Source: Clostridiales bacterium
Lineage (GTDB): Bacteria > Bacillota > Clostridia > Oscillospirales > Oscillospiraceae
Length of the DNA: 5,768 nt
Assembly (NCBI GenBank): GCA_003522945.1
Contig: DPHR01000052.1
Span: 1 to 5,768 of the forward strand
Direction of reading: 5' to 3'
Position numbers and translations under genes: made by a program
Shown here: positions 1 to 5,080 of the stretch, in pieces
How positions within the stretch are numbered: position 1 is the first letter of the stretch
How the letters are laid out: each line of letters starts with the position of its first letter
The notes under the pieces: generated by a model
What the model was told of the DNA's origin: nothing
Databases searched by the model: none
What the model saw: the letters and a program-made list of their open reading frames with translations, nothing else

Positions 1-1
1 C

Positions 2-226
2 GACATGAACGGGCTGATGGAGGATCTGTTCGCGACCGTGACGAGGGACGCCGGCGTGCCGCTGCGCCGTCTGACGCAGGCCGAGCGCGCCGAGATCGTC
101 GCGCGGCTCTATGAGCAGGGCATGTTCGAGCTGCGCGGCGCGGTGCAGTTCACCGTGGAAAAGCTCGGCTGCTCGCAGGCGAGCGTCTACCGGTATATAA
201 AGAACGCCAAAGCCGCGGAGGAATAA
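2..226 (+). CDS. YheO/DauR-type HTH transcriptional regulator, 3' end only
   Basis: The frame is open to the left edge (a GAC codon precedes the first ATG at 5), so the gene very likely starts outside the window and only about 74 C-terminal residues are visible. They match the C-terminal helix-turn-helix domain (HTH_22 type) of YheO/DauR-family regulators: a helix with LTQAERAEIVARLYEQGMF, then the family's characteristic 'RGAV' turn, then a recognition-helix segment LGCSQASVYRYIK. In the family this domain follows an N-terminal PAS-like sensor, which would lie upstream here. DauR controls D-arginine catabolism in Pseudomonas; nothing visible says what this one senses. It converges on brnQ and is followed five bases after its stop by a strong hairpin. 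The family assignment is fairly secure; the target is unknown. Confidence 0.75.
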   Translation, partial: DMNGLMEDLFATVTRDAGVPLRRLTQAERAEIVARLYEQGMFELRGAVQFTVEKLGCSQASVYRYIKNAKAAEE

Positions 227-230
227 AAAA

Positions 231-254
231 CGCCTCCCTCTGACGAGGGAGGCG
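231..254 (-). terminator. Hairpin terminator, best placed for brnQ
   Basis: A perfect 10-bp stem (CGCCTCCCTC / GAGGGAGGCG) closes on a TGAC loop. Read on the minus strand it is followed directly by six T (225-230), the classic rho-independent pattern, so it can end transcripts from brnQ. Read on the plus strand it follows the regulator stop codon by four bases but is trailed only by a weak T-rich stretch (GCAAAATTGATATTTT), so forward termination is less certain. It is also the outer left hairpin of the inverted-repeat element at 234-361. Confidence 0.65.
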
Positions 255-361
255 GCAAAATTGATATTTTGACAGAGGGAGAGAAAGACGTTCGACGCGG
301 AAAACGCCGTTTTTCTCTCCCTCCGTCTTGTTTCGCTCGACAGCTCTCTCGTCAGAGGGAG
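234..361. repeat. Palindromic intergenic element with terminal inverted repeats (MITE-like)
   Basis: The 18-bp ends, CTCCCTCTGACGAGGGAG at 234-251 and CTCTCTCGTCAGAGGGAG at 344-361, are inverted copies of each other at 17 of 18 positions; the left copy folds on itself perfectly and the right copy with one weak pair. Inside, 271-286 pairs with 312-327 over 16 positions with one mismatch, and the pairing continues with G:T help toward a GCG-GAAAA-CGC core. A smaller CAAAAT/ATTTTG hairpin sits at 256-271. The element fills nearly all of the gap between two convergent genes and has no coding capacity. This architecture is typical of small dispersed palindromic or MITE-like elements; no target-site duplication is obvious, so mobility is an inference. 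Confidence 0.55.
271..333 (+). terminator. Possible forward terminator (inner hairpin of the intergenic element)
   Basis: The inner stem 271-286/312-327 has 15 of 16 paired positions and is followed on the plus strand by TTGTTT. This T tract is interrupted but could help stop readthrough from the HTH regulator upstream. The stem is part of the MITE-like element, so terminator function may be secondary. Confidence 0.35.
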
Positions 362-389
362 CCATAAGCGGCGCAGATGAAACTGCTTA

Positions 390-1739
390 TCACGCCGTCG
401 CTTTCTTCCCGGCGGCGCGGAGAATGAAGCCGAGGACAAGACCGGCTACGGCAGGAATGAGCCAGAAGAGACCGATGCCGAAAAGCGGCAGGCTCTCCTT
501 GCAGAAGGCGACAAAGCCGTTCACATGCAGGAAGGCACGCGCCCCGTCCGGCAGCGCGGCGAGCAGATCCAGCACCGCCGCGGCCAGTGTGAACGCCGTG
601 ACCGAAACGAACACGCGCTTGTCGTAGTCAAAGAAATGTCCGAACAGGCTCAGCAGCATGAGCGTGATGGTGAGCGGGTAGAGGAACATGAGCACCGGCA
701 CGGAATATTCGATGATCTGCGTCAGGCCGACGTTGGTGATCAGCAGCGACACGACGCTGAACACGATCGCCCACGCCTTATAGCTCATGGACTTCGGGAA
801 CAGCACGCGGAAGATCTCCGCGCAGCTCGTGACAAGACCGATGGCCGTCTTGAGGCAGGCGAGCGTCACCGTAACGGCGAGGATGACCTGTCCGGCGGTG
901 CCGAAATAGTATCCGGCGATATCCGCAAGCGCGATGCCGCCGTTGGCGCTCACGGCGAACGCGCCGCGGCTCTGCGCGCCGATGATCGTCATGGCGAGAT
1001 AGATGAGCCCCATAAACACGCACGAGAACACGCCCGCGCGCACGGTGTTGCCCGCGACGTCGGCGTCGTGCTTAATGCCCAGATCGCGGATGACGCCCAC
1101 AACGATCACGCCGAACGCCAGCGAGGCAAGCGCGTCCATCGTATTATAGCCGTCCAGAAAACCGGCGGAGAAGGCGCTGGAGGCGTATGCGCCCTCCGGC
1201 GCGACCGACGAAACGGCAGCGACAGGCTTTACGAGCGCCGTGACAACGAGCACGGCAAGGAACACAAGGAACAGCGGGTTGATGATCCGCCCGACCCATG
1301 TGAGGATCTTGCTCGGGCGCAGCGAGAAGAACAGCACGAGCGCGAAGAAGATCACGGAGAATATGGCAAGCTCCGTTACCGCACCGCCGGTGAGCATCGG
1401 CTCCACGCCGATGGTAAAGCTCGTCGCGGCGCAGCGGGGGATTGCAAAAAGCGGGCCGATCGTCAGATACAGCGCGCAGGTAAAGAATACGCCGTACCCC
1501 TTCCCTACGCGGCTGCTCATGGCGAGCAGATCGTCCGAACGGCTGATGCCGAACGCCGCCACGCCCATAAGAGGCAGACCTACCGCCGTAACGATGAAGC
1601 CGAGCGCCGCAATATAGGAGTTCGCGCCCGCGAGCTGACCCATATGCACCGGGAATATCAGGTTCCCGGCGCCGAAAAACAACCCGAACAGCATGCTCGC
1701 CACGGCGATGAGCTGCCGGAAATTCAATCTCTCTTTCAT
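390..1739 (-). CDS. brnQ: Branched-chain amino acid carrier BrnQ (LIVCS family)
   Basis: This 449-residue integral membrane protein is a cation-coupled symporter for leucine, isoleucine and valine in the cytoplasmic membrane. Its length is normal for the family, and it is hydrophobic throughout with about twelve predicted membrane helices. Family signatures are visible in order: FFGAGNLIFP (21-30), YLTIGPLFAIPR (91-102), GYNTMDALASLAFG (197-210) and CLKTAIGL (295-302, where many homologues have CLTTAIGL). The start is supported by a GAGGGA site 6-7 bases upstream on the minus strand. The gene stands alone: it diverges from the XRE regulator and converges on the HTH regulator. Control is suggested by the promoter at 1801-1829 and the palindrome at 1760-1783 in its leader. 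Whether sodium or protons drive it cannot be read from the sequence. I see no frameshift or missing segment. Confidence 0.95.
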   Translation of the reverse strand: MKERLNFRQLIAVASMLFGLFFGAGNLIFPVHMGQLAGANSYIAALGFIVTAVGLPLMGVAAFGISRSDDLLAMSSRVGKGYGVFFTCALYLTIGPLFAIPRCAATSFTIGVEPMLTGGAVTELAIFSVIFFALVLFFSLRPSKILTWVGRIINPLFLVFLAVLVVTALVKPVAAVSSVAPEGAYASSAFSAGFLDGYNTMDALASLAFGVIVVGVIRDLGIKHDADVAGNTVRAGVFSCVFMGLIYLAMTIIGAQSRGAFAVSANGGIALADIAGYYFGTAGQVILAVTVTLACLKTAIGLVTSCAEIFRVLFPKSMSYKAWAIVFSVVSLLITNVGLTQIIEYSVPVLMFLYPLTITLMLLSLFGHFFDYDKRVFVSVTAFTLAAAVLDLLAALPDGARAFLHVNGFVAFCKESLPLFGIGLFWLIPAVAGLVLGFILRAAGKKATA

Positions 1740-1759
1740 ATCTCTTCCCTCATAACATG

Positions 1760-1783
1760 TTGCAAAATAAAATTATTTTGCAA
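1760..1783. promoter_or_regulatory. 24-bp near-perfect palindrome in the brnQ leader, candidate operator
   Basis: TTGCAAAATAA at 1760-1770 and its exact reverse complement TTATTTTGCAA at 1773-1783 face each other across a 2-bp centre. The site ends 20 bp upstream of the brnQ start codon. If the promoter at 1801-1829 is right, it lies just downstream of the transcription start, where a bound repressor would block elongation. It has no T tract of the kind a terminator needs, and its AT-rich stem would be weak as RNA, so a DNA operator is more likely. The binding protein is unknown; the divergent XRE protein and an Lrp-type regulator are both possible. Confidence 0.5.
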
Positions 1784-1800
1784 TTTAAAATATGAAATTA

Positions 1801-1829
1801 ATTGTACATCTTTTCCGACGCATAAGCAA
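1801..1829 (-). promoter_or_regulatory. Putative brnQ promoter
   Basis: Read on the minus strand, TTGCTT (1829-1824) and TACAAT (1806-1801) are separated by exactly 17 bp. The -10 matches the sigma-A consensus at five of six bases. The predicted transcription start near 1794 would give a leader of about 55 nt that includes the palindrome at 1760-1783 and the ribosome binding site. The surrounding DNA is AT-rich compared with the flanking genes, as expected for a promoter region. Confidence 0.5.
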
Positions 1830-1883
1830 GTCTTTTTCAGTGAAACATTTGTGTTTTTCTGGTGTACTTTTGCGGTGTTTTTC

Positions 1884-1892
1884 TGTTATAAT
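1884..1892 (+). promoter_or_regulatory. Extended -10 promoter for the XRE regulator
   Basis: TGTTATAAT is a perfect extended -10 element (TG-N-TATAAT). No good -35 hexamer is found 17-18 bp upstream, where the sequence reads about TGTACT; an extended -10 can make up for this. Transcription would start near 1899, exactly where the GC-rich inverted repeats of the leader begin, and leave a leader of nearly 100 nt. Confidence 0.6.
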
Positions 1893-1899
1893 AGCTTCT

Positions 1900-1950
1900 G
1901 CAACCGCCGGTTGCGGAAGTTCCAAGCCGGAACGGTGGCTTCGCAACCGG
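1900..1950 (+). promoter_or_regulatory. Structured leader with two competing hairpins
   Basis: Two pairings exclude each other. In the first, GCAACCG (1900-1906) pairs with CGGTTGC (1908-1914), an odd-centred palindrome. In the second, CCGGTTGCG (1907-1915) pairs with CGCAACCGG (1942-1950), extended past one bulged G by AAG/CTT and capped by GTTCC/GGAAC (1919-1923/1929-1933). Both pairings use 1908-1914. No T tract follows, so this is not a simple attenuator. It may be a DNA operator close to the transcription start (autoregulation by the XRE protein) or an RNA element; the sequence does not decide. Confidence 0.4.
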
Positions 1951-1996
1951 CCTTCATGTCATACTGATGCCATAAATTCAAGGAGGACACACCTTT

Positions 1997-2662
1997 ATGA
2001 ATCTATCGGAAAAAATTCTGTACTGCCGGAAAAAGGCGGGCCTTTCGCAGGAGGCGCTCGCGGAAAAGCTCGGCGTGTCGCGGCAGGCGATCAGTAAATG
2101 GGAGACCGGCGAGTCCGTGCCGGAGCTCTCGAAGCTCGTCCTGCTCGCCAGAGCGTTTGACGTGACGACGGACTGGCTGCTCTCGGAGAGTGAGCCGGAA
2201 CCGGAGACATCCCCGGAATCGGAAATCCCGGCCGCACCGGAGGCCCCGGCGCAGAGCTCCAACTGGGTCGAATCCGTCCCCGGCGTGATCGGGCGGCTCA
2301 TCCGGCGCTACGGCTGGCTCTACGGCGTGTATACCGCGCTCGCGGGACTCGGCTTCATCGTGATCGGCGCGGTCGCGCGCGGCGTCAGTCTCAGCATGGA
2401 GCGTTCGTTCTTCGGCAGCACCGGCATGGATCCCTTCGGCGGATACGGCGGCTTCTCCGACTTTGCGGGAAGCGGCACGGTCTGGTATGACAGCGCCGGG
2501 AACGTCATCTCCTCCCCGTTCGGCTCGTCCGGCATGGGCAGCAGCGGCTTTACGAACCCCGTCGCCATCCTCGGCACGGTCATCATCGTGATCGGCGTCG
2601 TGATGCTCATCGCCGGCGTCATCCTCGCGGTGTATCTCAAAAAGCGCGGCAATACGAAGTAA
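1997..2662 (+). CDS. XRE-family HTH regulator with C-terminal membrane domain
   Basis: This 221-residue protein combines DNA binding with membrane attachment. Residues 5-58 form a Cro/C1-type helix-turn-helix (LSQEALAEKLGVSRQAISKW, then ETGESVPEL), very typical of Firmicute XRE proteins. An acidic, proline-rich linker follows (about 64-88, many Glu and Pro). A first membrane helix lies at about 108-128, then a Gly/Ser/Phe-rich loop (about 130-187), then a second helix (about 188-214) and a basic KKRGNTK tail. The charge pattern puts both ends in the cytoplasm and the loop outside. The start is fixed by AGGAGG at 1981-1986, ten bases before the ATG. It is a single-gene unit ended by the terminator at 2722-2757. 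The loop could sense the envelope or simply anchor the protein; the regulated genes are unknown, with the protein itself, brnQ and the surface pair as neighbours. Confidence 0.85.
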   Translation: MNLSEKILYCRKKAGLSQEALAEKLGVSRQAISKWETGESVPELSKLVLLARAFDVTTDWLLSESEPEPETSPESEIPAAPEAPAQSSNWVESVPGVIGRLIRRYGWLYGVYTALAGLGFIVIGAVARGVSLSMERSFFGSTGMDPFGGYGGFSDFAGSGTVWYDSAGNVISSPFGSSGMGSSGFTNPVAILGTVIIVIGVVMLIAGVILAVYLKKRGNTK

Positions 2663-2721
2663 GATCTTATTTCGGTTGGAACACACTCCCCGCCCACAGG
2701 AGAGATCCAGTCTCTGTTAGA

Positions 2722-2757
2722 AAAATCGCTCTGCCTGACATCAGGCAGAGCGATTTT
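2722..2757. terminator. Bidirectional rho-independent terminator
   Basis: A 17-bp perfect stem (AAAATCGCTCTGCCTGA paired with its complement ending in ATTTT) has a tiny CA centre, in practice a 4-8 nt loop. T-rich ends on both strands allow it to end the XRE gene (+) and the repeat-protein gene (-), which converge here. It starts 59 bp after the XRE stop and lies 15 bp beyond the repeat-protein stop. Confidence 0.9.
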
Positions 2758-2772
2758 CTCTTATATAAGGAC

Positions 2773-5064
2773 TTAGCGTTTGGCTTCTTCCTTGTCCTCT
2801 TTTTTGCGCTTGGCGAGGATGATCCAGAGCAGGATTGCCGCAACGCCGACGCCGATAACGATCCAGAGCCAGACCGGAGCGCCAGTGGAGGCGACAACGG
2901 GAATGACTTCCGTTTCGGTCTCACCGCAGTTCTGGCAGGTAAGCACCTTTTCGCCGGTCTCCTTCTTCGTCGGCTCCTTGGTCACGGTACCCTCATCCCA
3001 GTCGTGGCCGAGCGCCGGAACGGTTTCGGTCTTGGTTTCCGTGCAGCCGCTGTTCATGCAGGAGATCGTCTTGACACCTTCTTCGGTGCAAGTCGGTTCG
3101 GTTGTGATCTTTCCGTCGTCCCACTTGTGACCAAGCGCCTTGACCGTCTCGGTTTTGGTCTCTTTGCAGCCGCTGTTCGTGCACTTGACCGTCTTGACGC
3201 CGTCCTTCGTGCAAGTCGGCTGCGTCGTCACAGTACCGTTGTCCCACTTGTGGCCCGTTGCGGGGATCGCCGTGGTGGTCGCCGCGCCGCAGCCGCGGGT
3301 GCAAGTCACGCTCTGAACGCCCGGCTGCGTGCAGGTCGGCTCCTTGGTGACCTTGGCATTGCCCCAGGCATGGCCGAGTGCCGGCGTGTTGACGGTATCC
3401 TCCGCGCCACAGCCCTCACGCTGGCAAACGACCTTCTTTGAGCCGCCCGCCGTGCAGGTCGCCGCCTTGACAACCTCCGCGTCCCTCCAGCTGTGGCCGA
3501 GCGCCTTTACGGCCTCGGTCTTAGTCTCCTTGCAGCCGGAGTTCGTGCACGAAATCGTCTTCACGCCGTCTTTCGTGCAGGTCGGCTCGGTCGTGATCTT
3601 GCCCGCGTCCCACTTGTGGCCCGTCGCGGCGATCTCTTCGGTCTTCGTCGCGGTGCAGCCGGAGTTTGTGCACTTAAATGTCTTGACGCCCTTCGCCGTG
3701 CAGGTCGGAGCCGTCGTCACTGTGCCGTTGTCCCACTTGTGGCCCGTCGGCGCAATATCCTTCGTTTCCTTATACGTGCAGCCCGTGCGGCGGCATGCCG
3801 TGGTCTGCTCGCCCTTTTCGGTGCAGGTCGGGGCCTTCGTCACCGTCGCCGCGCCCATGTCATGGCCAAGCGCCTTCACGGTTTCTGTTTTGGTCTCTTT
3901 GCAGCTGGAGTTTGTGCAGGAGATTGTCTTCACACCGGCCTTCGTGCAGGTCGGCTCGGTCGTGATCTTGCCGCTGTCCCACTTGTGGCCCGTCGCGGCA
4001 ATCTCTTCGGTCTTCGTCGCGGTGCAGCCGGAGTTTGTGCACTTAAATGTCTTGACGCCCTTCGCCGTGCAGGTCGGAGCCGTTGTCACCGTGCCGTTGT
4101 CCCACTTGTGGCCCGTCGCCGGGATCGTGGATTTATTTCCAACCTCTGTGCAGCCCTCGTGCTCGCAGTATGCGCCGCGGACACCGGGCTCCGTGCAGGT
4201 CGGAGACTGAATCATTTCTGTTTTCCCGAAAGAGTGTCCGAGTTTCGCGACGGCCTCGGTTTTGGTTTCCGCGCAGCCGCTGTTCGTGCATTTGAACGTC
4301 TTGACGCCATTCTTCGTACAGGTCGAGGCAGTCGTCACGGTGCCGTTATCCCACTTATGGCCCGTCGCGGCAACATTCTCGGTTTTCGTTGCGGTGCAGC
4401 CGGAATTGGTGCACTTAAATGTCTTGACTCCCTTCGCCGTGCAGGTCGGAGCGGTCGTCACGGTACCGTTGTCCCACTTGTGGCCCGTCGCGGCAATGGT
4501 TTCCGTCTTCGTCTCGGTGCAGCCGACTACTGTACATTTATACACCGTCTGTCCGTTCTTAATGCAGGTCGCAGGAGTGGTCGTCCCGGCGTCCCAGATG
4601 TGATCATGAGCAGCAACGGTAACAGTGACCTTGCCGGGGGTAACGATGCACGGGACTCTGTTTTCGTCCAGATCACTAACCTTGGGATTGATTGTGACCG
4701 TGCTCGGTCCAAACGCCGCAGTATCTTTGATTCGGAATACGAGCGTCAGCATCGGTCCAATGTATGTCGAACCTGTGTCATTGGCCGACAGCCAGGTAGC
4801 GCTTGTCCCGACTTCCAAGCCGGACATGCCCGCGTTGGAAAAGCTTACCCTTTCCAGCACGTTCGTATCGTAGCTGATGCCTACCTGCATACCGACGATA
4901 GTCGGGCAGCTGGTAATGCTGACCGTAATCGTCACTTCATCGCCGCGGCTGCCTGTAGCCGATGTGACGGAGAAATTCATGGTTTCTCCATCGGCATACG
5001 CCCCCGTGCACAAAAGCGACGTCATCATGAGAATTGCGAGGATTACCGCCAATGTTTTTTTCAT
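2773..5064 (-). CDS. Surface protein: cohesin-like head, 14 Cys/His repeats, membrane anchor
   Basis: This 763-residue exported protein has four parts. Residues 1-24 are a signal peptide ending AYA|DG. Residues about 28-150 are a cohesin-like beta-sandwich module (G-D-E-V-T-I-T-V, then VGMQVGISYDTNVLE, and a closing GKVTVTV strand). Residues 155-722 are fourteen tandem repeats of about 41 residues with pattern H-x-W-D-x-G ... C-x9-C-x4-C ... TKTE ... ALG. Residues about 730-750 form a membrane helix followed by a Lys/Arg/Glu tail. I chose the start at MKKTLAV because AAGGAG lies nine bases upstream and the signal peptide begins there; an in-frame ATG at 5097 would overlap the upstream gene and has no such support. 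Repeat 14 lacks the first Cys and has C-x2-C instead. The gene follows the dockerin gene by 16 bp, so the two are probably co-transcribed. A role as cell-surface anchor or adhesin is inferred; the repeat family has no function I can name. Confidence 0.85.
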   Translation of the reverse strand: MKKTLAVILAILMMTSLLCTGAYADGETMNFSVTSATGSRGDEVTITVSITSCPTIVGMQVGISYDTNVLERVSFSNAGMSGLEVGTSATWLSANDTGSTYIGPMLTLVFRIKDTAAFGPSTVTINPKVSDLDENRVPCIVTPGKVTVTVAAHDHIWDAGTTTPATCIKNGQTVYKCTVVGCTETKTETIAATGHKWDNGTVTTAPTCTAKGVKTFKCTNSGCTATKTENVAATGHKWDNGTVTTASTCTKNGVKTFKCTNSGCAETKTEAVAKLGHSFGKTEMIQSPTCTEPGVRGAYCEHEGCTEVGNKSTIPATGHKWDNGTVTTAPTCTAKGVKTFKCTNSGCTATKTEEIAATGHKWDSGKITTEPTCTKAGVKTISCTNSSCKETKTETVKALGHDMGAATVTKAPTCTEKGEQTTACRRTGCTYKETKDIAPTGHKWDNGTVTTAPTCTAKGVKTFKCTNSGCTATKTEEIAATGHKWDAGKITTEPTCTKDGVKTISCTNSGCKETKTEAVKALGHSWRDAEVVKAATCTAGGSKKVVCQREGCGAEDTVNTPALGHAWGNAKVTKEPTCTQPGVQSVTCTRGCGAATTTAIPATGHKWDNGTVTTQPTCTKDGVKTVKCTNSGCKETKTETVKALGHKWDDGKITTEPTCTEEGVKTISCMNSGCTETKTETVPALGHDWDEGTVTKEPTKKETGEKVLTCQNCGETETEVIPVVASTGAPVWLWIVIGVGVAAILLWIILAKRKKEDKEEAKR
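2899..4602 (-). repeat. Tandem array of fourteen ~123-bp in-frame repeats
   Basis: The array encodes residues 155-722 of the surface protein. Repeat starts (residues) are 155, 195, 236, 277, 319, 360, 401, 442, 483, 524, 565, 605, 646 and 687; most units are 41 residues, with 40 in repeats 1 and 11 and 42 in repeat 4. Repeats 1-13 carry three Cys each and repeat 14 two, 41 in all. Two flavours recur: one with HKWDNGTVTT...KTFKCTNSGC (repeats 2, 3, 5, 8) and one with GKITTEPTCT...KTISC (6, 9, 13). Repeats 4, 7, 10 and 11 are more divergent. The mix of near-identical and diverged units shows growth by unequal exchange over different times. Confidence 0.9.
3572..4118 (-). repeat. Near-identical 178-bp direct repeat (3572-3749 and 3941-4118)
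   Basis: The two segments are offset by 369 bp, exactly three repeat units, and differ at about six positions. Repeats 5 and 8, encoded inside them, are identical in protein (41 of 41 residues). Neighbouring units in the array differ at many synonymous sites, so this block is the most recent duplication or gene-conversion event in the gene. The reading frame is kept. Confidence 0.8.
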
Positions 5065-5073
5065 GATTTTGCG

Positions 5074-5079
5074 CTCCTT
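5074..5079 (-). promoter_or_regulatory. Ribosome binding site fixing the surface-protein start
   Basis: AAGGAG on the minus strand lies nine bases before the ATG at 5064-5062. It sits immediately after the TAA of the dockerin gene (5083-5081), so ribosomes ending the first gene could restart on the second. It argues against the in-frame upstream ATG at 5097, which lies inside the dockerin gene. Confidence 0.8.
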
Positions 5080-5080
5080 T

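Noticed and set aside
525..1967. Long plus-strand open frame (480 codons) opposite brnQ
   Set aside because: Its translation is rich in Arg, His, Glu and Asp without any recognisable domain, as expected from the antisense of a GC-rich membrane-protein gene. The opposite strand encodes a complete BrnQ with family motifs.
1956..1967. Three-codon upstream reading frame (ATG TCA TAC TGA) in the XRE leader
   Set aside because: It has no ribosome binding site of its own and is too short to support as a leader peptide.
2003..2686. Minus-strand open frame opposite the XRE gene
   Set aside because: It is Arg/Asp/Glu-rich with no domain and lacks a convincing ribosome binding site; the plus strand encodes a clear XRE protein with AGGAGG upstream.
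2899..4602. CRISPR-like or satellite array
   Set aside because: The period is about 123 bp, there are no unique spacers between identical short repeats, and the whole array is in frame with conserved Cys and His, so it is a protein repeat.
4994..5064. Lipoprotein signal for the 763-aa protein (Cys19 in SLLC)
   Set aside because: The residue before the Cys is Leu, not Gly/Ala/Ser as a lipobox needs. A normal signal-peptidase site (AYA before Asp25) fits better, and a C-terminal membrane anchor is present.
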